Source: Phenylobacterium sp. (GTDB lineage Bacteria; Pseudomonadota; Alphaproteobacteria; Caulobacterales; Caulobacteraceae). Taken from it: a stretch of 6,403 nucleotides of DNA. The stretch lies in the NCBI GenBank assembly GCA_028291285.1, contig JAQGIJ010000138.1, forward strand, positions 1-6,403, given 5' to 3'. The notes beneath the pieces are model-generated. The model was not told the DNA's origin. It worked only from the letters and a program-made list of their open reading frames with translations, and did no database searches. This document shows, piece by piece, positions 1 to 6,239 of this stretch; positions within the stretch are counted from its first letter, which is position 1, and every line of letters begins with the position of its first letter. A program made the translations under genes and the position numbers.

Positions 1-863
<863 letters not shown>

Positions 864-1057
864 TTGATTGTCCGCCCGGTGCGCATCGAACGCCGCAGCG
901 AAATATTCTCCGCTACAGCCTAATGGCCTGAAAACCCTTGGAAAAAGCATATCGAGCCGAGGAGCCCGAAAGCCCCCGGCCCTAAGCCGCGCGCCTGATA
1001 GCACGCTGATTTCGGCGTCGCAACCAAACCGGCCGCGGCTTGCGGCGGCGGAGCGCC
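864..1057 (-). promoter_or_regulatory. Leader/promoter region of the F1-ATPase operon
   Basis: About 190 bases without a convincing gene between atpH and the hotdog-like gene, both read leftward. The operon promoter should lie here. The best match I see to the Caulobacter housekeeping pattern on the minus strand is TTGCGAC (1017-1023), 14 nt, then GCTATCAG (995-1002). It matches the -10 block GCtaNAWC only partly. If used, it would give a leader of roughly 125 nt before the GTG of atpH. A slightly AT-richer patch (about 901-950, containing AATATTC and GGAAAAAG on the plus strand) could hold an alternative promoter. No clear hairpin-plus-T-run terminator for the upstream hotdog-like gene is visible, so read-through into the atp operon is possible. 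Confidence 0.3.
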
Positions 1058-1345
1058 TCACCCCAGCTTCAGCACCGCCGAGCCCGCAGCCAGCAGGCCG
1101 CCGCCGGCGTCGACGATGCGCCCGTGGGCGAAGACCAGGGTGCGCGTCGCCCGGTCGATCCAGGCCTCGGCGCTCAGCGCGCCGCCGGTGGCCGACGCCG
1201 CGCCGTAGTCGATGGTCAGCGACACCAGGCCCGCGCCAGCGCCGCCCAGCTCCAGGAACAGCGGCTCCAGCAACGCGGCGGGGCCGCCCGGCGCGTCGGG
1301 CGGCACGCCCTCGCGGCGCAGGATCTCGGCGGCGGCTGGCGGCAT
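1058..1345 (-). CDS. Short hotdog-fold-like (PaaI/thioesterase-type) protein
   Basis: A 95-residue protein starting [13 protein letters not shown]. Residues 40-95 look like the second half of a hotdog domain: a strand VSLTIDY (41-47), a GG turn (54-55), then [24 protein letters not shown] (57-80), [15 protein letters not shown] (81-95). This is the pattern of PaaI-type acyl-CoA thioesterases, where the strand pair AEAxVxRxTRTLVF and GxxLAxGxAxLKL closes the sheet. The family usually has 130-150 residues and an HGG-type motif near the central helix; both the extra length and that motif are absent here. The ATG at 1345 is supported by a strong GAGGGAG Shine-Dalgarno 5 nt upstream. The gene stands alone, divergent from the PBP gene. 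Enzyme activity and substrate cannot be inferred; it could be a degenerate or heteromeric partner subunit. The fold assignment is recognition from sequence pattern, not a search. Confidence 0.72.
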   Translation of the reverse strand: MPPAAAEILRREGVPPDAPGGPAALLEPLFLELGGAGAGLVSLTIDYGAASATGGALSAEAWIDRATRTLVFAHGRIVDAGGGLLAAGSAVLKLG

Positions 1346-1369
1346 GGGGGCTCCCTCGGACCGCCGCTC

Positions 1370-1396
1370 TATTAAGCGAGGCCGCGGCCAACGCAA
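1370..1396 (-). promoter_or_regulatory. Candidate promoter of the hotdog-like gene
   Basis: On the minus strand TTGCGTT (1390-1396) is followed after 12 nt by GCTTAATA (1370-1377). This agrees in spacing and partly in sequence with the Caulobacter housekeeping promoter TTGaCgS-N10-14-GCtaNAWC. Transcription would start near 1364, leaving a leader of about 19 nt that carries the GAGGGAG ribosome-binding site. The match is imperfect in both boxes, so this is a candidate only. Confidence 0.35.
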
Positions 1397-1466
1397 ACCC
1401 GGCGCACGGCGAGGCGCGTGCGCGGCCGGCTGCGGCGCTGCGCCGCCCGTTCACGGCTCGTCCATG

Positions 1467-1496
1467 TTGTTGCCGCTAAGGCCGCGATGCTAAGGG
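1467..1496 (+). promoter_or_regulatory. Weak candidate promoter of the PBP1A-type gene
   Basis: Upstream of the PBP start, TTGTTGC (1467-1473) is followed after 15 nt by GCTAAGGG (1489-1496). A second copy of GCTAAGG occurs at 1475-1481, so the heptamer is directly repeated with a 14-nt period. Either could contribute a -10-like GCTA element, but the -35 match is limited to TTG. The rest of the 1346-1534 gap is GC-rich and shows nothing else I can support. Confidence 0.2.
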
Positions 1497-1534
1497 TCGC
1501 GGCCACGGCGGGCGGCTTTCAGTAGGACGAGAAC

Positions 1535-3514
1535 ATGGCCAACGCGCAGTCCCCAGGACCTGGCGGACGCGAGCCGCGCGGCGGGCGCTCGCCGTGGCGC
1601 ACGGCGCTCTACTGGGCGATGGTCGTGGGCGTCTGGGCGATCATCTTCCTGGTCGCCTTCTTCGCGGTCTTCTCGGTCGACCTGCCGGACACCTCGAAGC
1701 TCTATGACGTCAAGCGCCAGCCGTCGGTGACCTATCTCGACCGCTCCGGCGCGGCGATCGCGGTGCGCGGCAGCCAGTACGCCCCGCCAGTCGACCTGGA
1801 CAAGCTGCCGCCCTATGTGCCGAAGGCCTTCATCGCCATCGAGGACCGCTGGTTCTACTACCACCTCGGCTTCAACCCCTGGGGCATCGCCCGCAGCACC
1901 TACTATAACGTGGCCCACCGCGGCGGCCCGCTCCGCGGCGGCTCGACCATCACCCAGCAGCTCGCCCGCAACCTGTTCCTGACGCCGAACCAGACCTACC
2001 GCCGCAAGGCCCAGGAGCTGATCCTGGCGGTCTGGCTGGAGGCGCGGTTCTCCAAGAAGCAGATCCTCGAGCTTTATCTGAACCGGGTCTATTTCGGCGC
2101 CGGGGCCTACGGCATCGAGGCGGCCTCGCAGCGCTACTTCAACAAGCCCGCCTCGCAGCTGACGGTGGGCGAGGCGGCGATCCTCGCCGGCATGATGAAG
2201 GGGCCCTCGCGCTATTCGCCGGTGGCGGCCACCGACCGGGCGAGCCGCCGGGCGACCACCGTGCTCGACGACATGGTGCATATCCACGCCATCACGCCGG
2301 AGCAGCGCGACCAGGCGCTGCGCACGCCGGTGACGGTCAATCCGGTGCTCGCCAACCAGCGGGCGCAGTATTACGTCGACTGGGTGGACGATCAGGTGCG
2401 CGCCCTGGTGGGCGTGCCGACCGAAGACCTGGTGGTCGAGACCACGCTCGACCTGCCGCTGCAGGCCAGCGCCGAGCAGACCCTGCAGGCCGGCGTCGCC
2501 GCGGCCAAGGCGCAGGGGGTGCAGCAGGGGGCGCTGGTCTCGCTCGACGGCGAGGGCCGGGTGCGCGCCTATGTCGGCGGGACAAGCTATCTGCAGAGCC
2601 AGTTCGACCGCGCGACCATGGCCAGGCGCCAGGCCGGCTCGGCCTTCAAGCCCTTCGTCTATCTCACGGCCATGGAGGCCGGCCGCACGCCGGACACGCC
2701 GGTGGTCGACGAGCCGGTGACGATCGGCAATTGGCAGCCGCGCAACTACACCGGCAAGTACCTGGGCCCGATCACCCTCATCACGGCGCTGAAGGAGTCC
2801 ATCAATACGGTGGCGGCGCGCCTGGCCAACGAGGTCGGCACCGCCAATGTGGCGGCGACCGCGCGCCGGCTCGGCATCACCTCGCCCATCCAGCTCGACC
2901 CGTCGATGGCGCTGGGCGCGGTGGAGGTGAGCCCGCTGGAGATGGCGCAAGCCTATGCGCCGTTCTCCAACGGCGGCTTCTTCGCCAAGGCCTATGGGAT
3001 CGAGCGGATCCGCACCGCCAGCGGCCGGGTGCTCTACGACCGCGGCGTCGGCCAGGGCGGCGACCGCCGCGCGGTGATCGGCCAGCCGGCGCTGGCCTAT
3101 ATGAACCAGATGCTGCGCCAGGTGCTGGTCTCCGGCACGGGCACACGCGCCCGGGTGCCGAACTACGATCTGGCCGGCAAGACCGGCACCACCAGCGACT
3201 ACCGCGACGCCTGGTTCGTCGGCTACACCGGCGGCTTCGTCACCGCCGTCTGGGTCGGCCGCGACGACAACACGCCGATGAAGAAGGTCACCGGCGGCGC
3301 CGCGCCCGCCGGCATCTGGCACGACTTCATGACCGCCACCCTGCCGCGGCTGCAGTCCACGCCCATTCCGGGCAGCGAGCTGCCGCAGGTCCAGCCCGTC
3401 CAGGGCCAGGATGCGATCGGCGACATCCTGCAAGGCCAGGGCGCCCTCGCCCGCCCGCCGGAGGCCCCGGTGATCGAAGGCCCGCCGCCCGACCCGAACG
3501 CGCCACCGTACTGA
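1535..3514 (+). CDS. Bifunctional class A penicillin-binding protein (PBP1A family)
   Basis: Membrane-anchored enzyme of 659 residues that polymerises glycan strands (GT51 glycosyltransferase) and cross-links peptides (transpeptidase) in the periplasm. A short basic cytoplasmic tail is followed by one membrane helix (about residues 24-47). The GT51 domain shows EDRWFYYHLGF with catalytic Glu103, GGSTITQQLARNLF (135-148), RKAQELILAVWLEARFSKKQ with the second Glu161, and LYLNRVYFGAGAYGIEAAS (180-198). The transpeptidase has all three motifs: SAFK with nucleophile Ser369 and Lys372, SIN (422-424), and KTGT (549-552). The C-terminus is proline-rich (PPEAPVIEGPPPDPNAPPY). It is shorter than E. coli PBP1a (about 850 residues) because the extra domain between the two catalytic parts is missing, as in many alphaproteobacterial paralogues. 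The ATG has AGGA 7 nt upstream. It stands as a single gene, convergent with recF. Which of the several Caulobacter-type class A PBPs it corresponds to cannot be said from sequence alone. Confidence 0.97.
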   Translation: MANAQSPGPGGREPRGGRSPWRTALYWAMVVGVWAIIFLVAFFAVFSVDLPDTSKLYDVKRQPSVTYLDRSGAAIAVRGSQYAPPVDLDKLPPYVPKAFIAIEDRWFYYHLGFNPWGIARSTYYNVAHRGGPLRGGSTITQQLARNLFLTPNQTYRRKAQELILAVWLEARFSKKQILELYLNRVYFGAGAYGIEAASQRYFNKPASQLTVGEAAILAGMMKGPSRYSPVAATDRASRRATTVLDDMVHIHAITPEQRDQALRTPVTVNPVLANQRAQYYVDWVDDQVRALVGVPTEDLVVETTLDLPLQASAEQTLQAGVAAAKAQGVQQGALVSLDGEGRVRAYVGGTSYLQSQFDRATMARRQAGSAFKPFVYLTAMEAGRTPDTPVVDEPVTIGNWQPRNYTGKYLGPITLITALKESINTVAARLANEVGTANVAATARRLGITSPIQLDPSMALGAVEVSPLEMAQAYAPFSNGGFFAKAYGIERIRTASGRVLYDRGVGQGGDRRAVIGQPALAYMNQMLRQVLVSGTGTRARVPNYDLAGKTGTTSDYRDAWFVGYTGGFVTAVWVGRDDNTPMKKVTGGAAPAGIWHDFMTATLPRLQSTPIPGSELPQVQPVQGQDAIGDILQGQGALARPPEAPVIEGPPPDPNAPPY

Positions 3515-3544
3515 GGCCCGCCGCCGCCACCGGCCTGGGCTCAG
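3511..3544. terminator. Possible bidirectional hairpin between the PBP gene and recF
   Basis: CTGAGGCCC (3511-3519) can pair with GGGCTCAG (3537-3544), forming eight pairs with one bulged G and a 17-nt GC-rich loop. The stem contains the TGA stop of the PBP gene on one side and the complement of the recF TGA stop on the other. An alternative stem AGGCC/GGCCT (3514-3518 with 3532-3536) overlaps it. There is no T-run on either side, so this is not a classical intrinsic terminator. Confidence 0.3.
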
Positions 3545-4680
3545 CCGATCTCGGCGAGGCCCGAGCCCTCCACCCGCACCCCCTGGGCGCGTCCGGCGAG
3601 GTCCTCGAACAGGTGCTCGTCCGTGCCGGTGAGGAAGGCCTGCAGCCTCAGCGCCTCGATCTCGTCGAAGAGGGCGCCTCGGCGGCGGCGGTCGAGGTGG
3701 GCGGCCACCTCATCCAGAAGCAGGACCGGGCTGGGCTGGCCCTCGGCGCGGGCGAGGCGGGCGGCCTGGGCCAGCACCAGGTTGAGCACCAGGGCCTTCT
3801 GCTCGCCGGTGGAGCATTCGGCGGCCGGGCGGTCCTTCTCGGCATGGGTGACGGCGAGGTCGCCACGGTGCGGACCGGTGAGCGCGCGGCCGGCGGCGGC
3901 GTCGCGCTCGCGCCCGGCGGCGAGGGCCGCGGCGAGCCGCTGCTCGATCTCGGCGATCTGCGCGCCCTCCCGCGCCATCTGCTCCCAGGCGCCGGTGAGG
4001 CTGAGCCTGGCCTGCGGGAAGGGCCGCTCGCCACGGCTGTCGATCTCCGCCTGCAGGGCGGCGAGCGTGCGGGCGCGGGCTTCGGCCATCAGGGCGCCGG
4101 CCTCGGCGAGACGGGCTTCCAGGGCGTCCAGCCAGGCCGGGTCGGCGGGGCCCTCGGTGAGCAGCCGCATGCGCTCGCGCTGGGCCTTCTCGTAGGCCCC
4201 GGCGTGGGCGGCGTGGCGCGGCTCGGCGGCGAACACCAGGCGGTCGAAGAAGCGCCGCCGCTCGCCGGCGCCTTCCAGGAACAGGCGGTCCTGGGCCGGG
4301 GTGAGCCAGACCTGGCGCACCTGGTCCGGGAGGCGGCCGGGCGGCACGGTCTCGCCCTCCAGCCGGACGATGCGGCGCGCGGCGCCGGCCTGCTCGACCC
4401 CGGTCCCGAGACGGGTGATCTCGCCCGCCGCCGTGAGCTCGGCGGCCACCGCCCAGGCGCGGCCGGCCGTCTCGCCGGGCAGCCGGCGGCCCACCTCCGC
4501 CAGGCTCGCCCCGCGCAGGCCCCGGCCGGGCGTGAAGAAGCTCACCGCTTCCAGCAGGTTGGTCTTGCCTGCCCCGTTGGGCCCGACCAGGAACACCGGC
4601 CGGCCGGAGAGGGTCAGCTCGGCCCGCGCATAGGAGCGGAAGTCGGTCAGGGTCAGGCGGGTGAAGGCCACGAGGGTCAC
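3541..4680 (-). CDS. recF: DNA replication/repair protein RecF
   Basis: SMC-like ATPase of 379 residues that helps load RecA onto gapped single-stranded DNA together with RecO and RecR, in recombinational gap repair and restart of stalled forks. The start [16 protein letters not shown] (7-22) is typical of RecF. The Walker A motif is GPNGAGKT (33-40), the ABC-type signature STGEQKALV starts at Ser290, and Walker B is [12 protein letters not shown] with Asp323 and Glu324. The length is normal for the family. I use GTG at 4680; a second GTG three codons on (4671) would give [11 protein letters not shown] and fits equally well, and neither has a visible Shine-Dalgarno. The gene is divergent from the YaiI-type gene (67-bp gap) and convergent with the PBP gene (26-bp gap). 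It is not next to dnaN or gyrB, its classic partners. Identification is firm, the exact start is not. Confidence 0.96.
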   Translation of the reverse strand: MTLVAFTRLTLTDFRSYARAELTLSGRPVFLVGPNGAGKTNLLEAVSFFTPGRGLRGASLAEVGRRLPGETAGRAWAVAAELTAAGEITRLGTGVEQAGAARRIVRLEGETVPPGRLPDQVRQVWLTPAQDRLFLEGAGERRRFFDRLVFAAEPRHAAHAGAYEKAQRERMRLLTEGPADPAWLDALEARLAEAGALMAEARARTLAALQAEIDSRGERPFPQARLSLTGAWEQMAREGAQIAEIEQRLAAALAAGRERDAAAGRALTGPHRGDLAVTHAEKDRPAAECSTGEQKALVLNLVLAQAARLARAEGQPSPVLLLDEVAAHLDRRRRGALFDEIEALRLQAFLTGTDEHLFEDLAGRAQGVRVEGSGLAEIG

Positions 4681-4747
4681 GGGAGCGGTCTTACAAGCTT
4701 TCGGGGTGCTGCGCGAAATGCCCGCGGAAATCGATTATGAGGCGGCG

Positions 4748-5212
4748 ATGAGCGAGCCGATCCGAATCTTCGTCGACGCCGACGCCTGTCCGGTGAAGGA
4801 CGAGGTCTACAAGGTGGCCGGCCGCTACGGCCTGAAAACCTTCGTGGTGTCCAACAGCTTCCTGCGCGTTCCGGTCTCGCCCTTGATCGAGCAGGTGGTG
4901 GTGGACGCCGGCCCCGACGTCGCCGACGACTGGATCGCCGAGCGGACGCAGGCCGGCGACATCGCCGTCACCAACGACATTCCGCTGGCCGAGCGGGTGC
5001 TGCAGGCGGGCGGGGCGGCCATCGCGCCGAACGGCAAGGCGTTCACCGTCGATTCCATCGGCTCGGCCATCGCCCAGCGCGCGCTGATGGAGCAGCTGCG
5101 CTCCACCGGCGACATCCTGGGCGGGCCCAAGCCCTTCGAGCGGGCCGACCGCTCCCGCTTCCTGCAGGCGCTGGACGAGGCGGTGCAGAAGGCGCGGCGG
5201 TTGCGCCGCTAG
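4748..5212 (+). CDS. YaiI/YqxD family protein (DUF188, UPF0178)
   Basis: A 154-residue protein of the YaiI/YqxD family, distantly related to PIN-domain nucleases; its biochemical role is not established. The family hallmark IFVDADACPVK (7-17) opens the protein, followed by FVVSNS (32-37), VVVDAGPDVADDWI (50-63) and GDIAVTNDIPLAERVL (70-85). The acidic residues Asp10, Asp12, Asp60/Asp61 and Asp77 sit where a PIN-like metal site would be expected. The ATG at 4748 is preferred because GAGG lies 5 nt upstream and the family normally starts just before the FVDADACP strand. A longer form from 4661 would overlap recF and add an unconserved leader. The gene is divergent from recF and nearly abuts the oppositely oriented DUF2239 gene (2-nt gap). 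No linked gene suggests a pathway. Confidence 0.93.
   Translation: MSEPIRIFVDADACPVKDEVYKVAGRYGLKTFVVSNSFLRVPVSPLIEQVVVDAGPDVADDWIAERTQAGDIAVTNDIPLAERVLQAGGAAIAPNGKAFTVDSIGSAIAQRALMEQLRSTGDILGGPKPFERADRSRFLQALDEAVQKARRLRR
5194..5209. terminator. GC-only hairpin just before the YaiI-type stop codon
   Basis: GCGGCG (5194-5199) and CGCCGC (5204-5209) are perfect inverted arms around a GTTG tetraloop, ending at the base before the TAG stop. The bases also encode the arginine-rich tail RRLRR, so codon composition alone could produce it. No T-run follows. It could act as a weak terminator or RNA-end protector between the two convergent genes, which are only 2 nt apart. Confidence 0.22.
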
Positions 5213-5214
5213 GC

Positions 5215-5760
5215 TCAGCGCCAGGCGAGCTTCAAGGCGTGGTCGCGGACGTCGGCGGGCCACTTCGCGGTGTGCCATGCCACCCGCTCCCGGTCCTCGG
5301 CGAAAAGGGCGCGGATCGCCTCCTCGTAGCCGGGCAGGTCGCCGGCCATGGAGGACATGAAGTGGTAGGCGGCCTCCTGGCGGGCCTTGCGGTCGGTCTC
5401 GCCGCCGCCCTCGCGCCGCACCTGGTCGACGAGCCGGCGCAGCGCCACCGAAGCGCCGCCGGGCTGGGCGGCGAGCCACTCCCAGTGACGGGGCAGCAGG
5501 GTCACCTCGCGCGCGACCACGCCCAGCTTCGGCCGGCCGCGGGGCCGCGCGACGGCCGGCGGCGCATAGCGGGCGGCCACCTCCTGCGGCGAGCCGCGCA
5601 GGTCGAGGTCGGCGACGCGGCCGGTGAGGTCGTCGAAGGCGAGCACCGGGCCCTCGTCATGGGGCGCGGCGAGCGCGGCCAGGGCGACCTCCGCGAGGGG
5701 GCCGTTGGCGAGGCGGCGCTCGCCGGAGAAGAGGGTCCAGCTGGGTTGCGGGTCGGTCAT
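5215..5760 (-). CDS. DUF2239 family protein, possible DNA-binding protein
   Basis: A 181-residue protein of the uncharacterised DUF2239 family. Recognisable stretches are FSGERRLANGPLAEV (11-25), VLAFDDLTGRVADLDLRGS (39-57), RGRPKLGVVAREVTLLPRHW (74-93), WLAAQPGGASVALRRLVDQV (95-114) and AYHFMSSMAGDLPGYEEAIRALFA (131-154). No function is known to me. The RGRPK segment resembles an AT-hook, and the run from REVTLLP to ALRRLVDQVRRE has the strand-helix-turn-helix pattern of ribbon-helix-helix proteins, so DNA binding is plausible but inferred. I chose ATG at 5760 (MTDPQPSWTLFSG), which matches the usual family start. A GTG at 5802 in the same frame lies inside the upstream palindrome, lacks a ribosome-binding site and is unlikely. 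No strong Shine-Dalgarno precedes 5760 either. The gene converges on the YaiI-type gene and is divergent from the GIY-YIG-like gene. Confidence 0.9.
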   Translation of the reverse strand: MTDPQPSWTLFSGERRLANGPLAEVALAALAAPHDEGPVLAFDDLTGRVADLDLRGSPQEVAARYAPPAVARPRGRPKLGVVAREVTLLPRHWEWLAAQPGGASVALRRLVDQVRREGGGETDRKARQEAAYHFMSSMAGDLPGYEEAIRALFAEDRERVAWHTAKWPADVRDHALKLAWR

Positions 5761-5788
5761 GCGGCCAGCTCTGCCATGCTTCGGGCGC

Positions 5789-5820
5789 TCGGTCAATTTC
5801 ACCCGGATGTAATTGACCGA
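5789..5820. promoter_or_regulatory. 32-bp palindrome, candidate operator in a divergent promoter region
   Basis: Perfect 10-bp arms TCGGTCAATT (5789-5798) and AATTGACCGA (5811-5820) flank a 12-bp centre that is itself partly symmetric, giving 14 of 16 possible base pairs. Each arm contains TTGACCG reading outward, close to the Caulobacter -35 block TTGaCgS. The site is midway between the DUF2239 start (5760) and the GIY-YIG-like start (5850). The combination of dyad symmetry and overlap with two divergent -35-like boxes is what one expects of a repressor operator, for example of TetR type or another dimeric regulator. No regulator is known. Confidence 0.6.
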
Positions 5821-5834
5821 CCGGTTTCATCCGG
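5797..5834 (+). repeat. Repeated TTTCAYCCGG half-site
   Basis: TTTCACCCGG (5797-5806) and TTTCATCCGG (5825-5834) are direct repeats matching at 9 of 10 bases, with starts 28 bp apart. An inverted relative, CCGGATGTAA (5803-5812), overlaps the first copy and forms the centre of the palindrome. The second copy falls in the spacer of the candidate plus-strand promoter. It may be an additional protein half-site, or chance. Confidence 0.35.
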
Positions 5835-5842
5835 GCTAAAAG
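5813..5842 (+). promoter_or_regulatory. Caulobacter-type housekeeping promoter for the GIY-YIG-like gene
   Basis: TTGACCG (5813-5819), a 15-nt spacer, then GCTAAAAG (5835-5842). Six of seven bases fit the -35 block TTGaCgS and all but the last base fit the -10 block GCtaNAWC; the spacer is one base longer than the published 10-14 range. Transcription would begin at about the ATG at 5850, implying a leaderless or nearly leaderless mRNA, in keeping with the lack of a Shine-Dalgarno. Confidence 0.55.
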
Positions 5843-5849
5843 CGGCGCC

Positions 5850-6182
5850 ATGGAACCTTCCGAGCGCAAGGCGGCTACGGCCGCGTACAAGGAAAGCAAG
5901 CGGGTCGCCGGCCTATACGCCGTGCGCTGCGCGGCCAGCGGCGAGGTCTGGGTCGGACGAAGCGCCGATCTCGCCGCGCAGCAGAACAGCCTCGACTTCC
6001 AGTTGCGGCACGGGCCCAACAACGCGGCCATGCGCGCCGCCTGGATGAGGCACGGCGCCGAAAGCTTCCGCTTCGAGCCGTTGGAGACCGTTCCGGAAAA
6101 CCTTACGCCGGCGGGCCGCAGCGACTTCCTGAAGGGGCGCGCGCTCCACTGGCGCGAGGCGCTGGGCGCAGTCGCCATCTGA
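5850..6182 (+). CDS. GIY-YIG nuclease family-like protein, catalytic arginine apparently replaced
   Basis: A 110-residue protein resembling the small GIY-YIG proteins of alphaproteobacteria. The first strand is GLYAVRCAASGEVWVG (21-36), where GLY (21-23) stands for GIY and WVG (34-36) for YIG. It continues GRSADLAAQQNSLDFQLRHG (36-55), AMRAAWMRHGAESFRFEPLE and an end LKGRALHWREAL. In active GIY-YIG enzymes an arginine lies eight residues after the YIG glycine; here that position is Gln44. Related small proteins are commonly labelled nucleases, but activity is doubtful in this one. The ATG at 5850 has no Shine-Dalgarno and lies 7 nt after a promoter -10 box, suggesting leaderless translation. 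It is divergent from the DUF2239 gene across a palindromic site and followed by polA after 57 bp. Its biological role is unknown. Confidence 0.82.
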   Translation: MEPSERKAATAAYKESKRVAGLYAVRCAASGEVWVGRSADLAAQQNSLDFQLRHGPNNAAMRAAWMRHGAESFRFEPLETVPENLTPAGRSDFLKGRALHWREALGAVAI

Positions 6183-6207
6183 GCCGATCGCAAGGGTCGC
6201 AGATGAC

Positions 6208-6231
6208 CTGACGCCTCCGCACGCCTATCTT
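6208..6231 (+). promoter_or_regulatory. Weak candidate promoter of polA
   Basis: CTGACGC (6208-6214) matches six of seven bases of the TTGaCgS -35 block. A TATC-containing stretch (about 6223-6231, GCCTATCTT) could be the -10, but the spacing is shorter than the consensus. The bases just before the polA ATG are pyrimidine-rich (CTTCCCCTCCC) with no Shine-Dalgarno, so a short leader or leaderless start is possible. Confidence 0.2.
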
Positions 6232-6239
6232 CCCCTCCC

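Noticed and set aside
864..1454. In-frame upstream extension of atpH by up to 197 codons
   Set aside because: It overlaps the hotdog-like gene in another frame and has no similarity to delta subunits; the GTG at 863 gives the normal length.
1490..3433. Long open frame of about 647 codons on the minus strand
   Set aside because: It lies wholly antisense to the PBP gene, whose catalytic motifs are intact. Its translation is low-complexity, rich in Arg, Gly, Ala, His and Asp, as expected for a shadow frame in 70% GC DNA.
2731..4740. Open frame of about 669 codons on the plus strand
   Set aside because: It runs from one frame within the PBP gene into the antisense of recF. The translation is repetitive GC-driven sequence with no domain; two real genes explain the same DNA.
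4661..4747. Earlier start of the YaiI-type gene
   Set aside because: It would overlap the recF start and add an unconserved leader, while the ATG at 4748 has a well-placed GAGG.
5761..5802. GTG start at 5802 for the DUF2239 gene
   Set aside because: It lies inside the palindrome and -35-like box, has no ribosome-binding site, and the MKLTERPKHGRAGR leader is not part of the family as I recall it.
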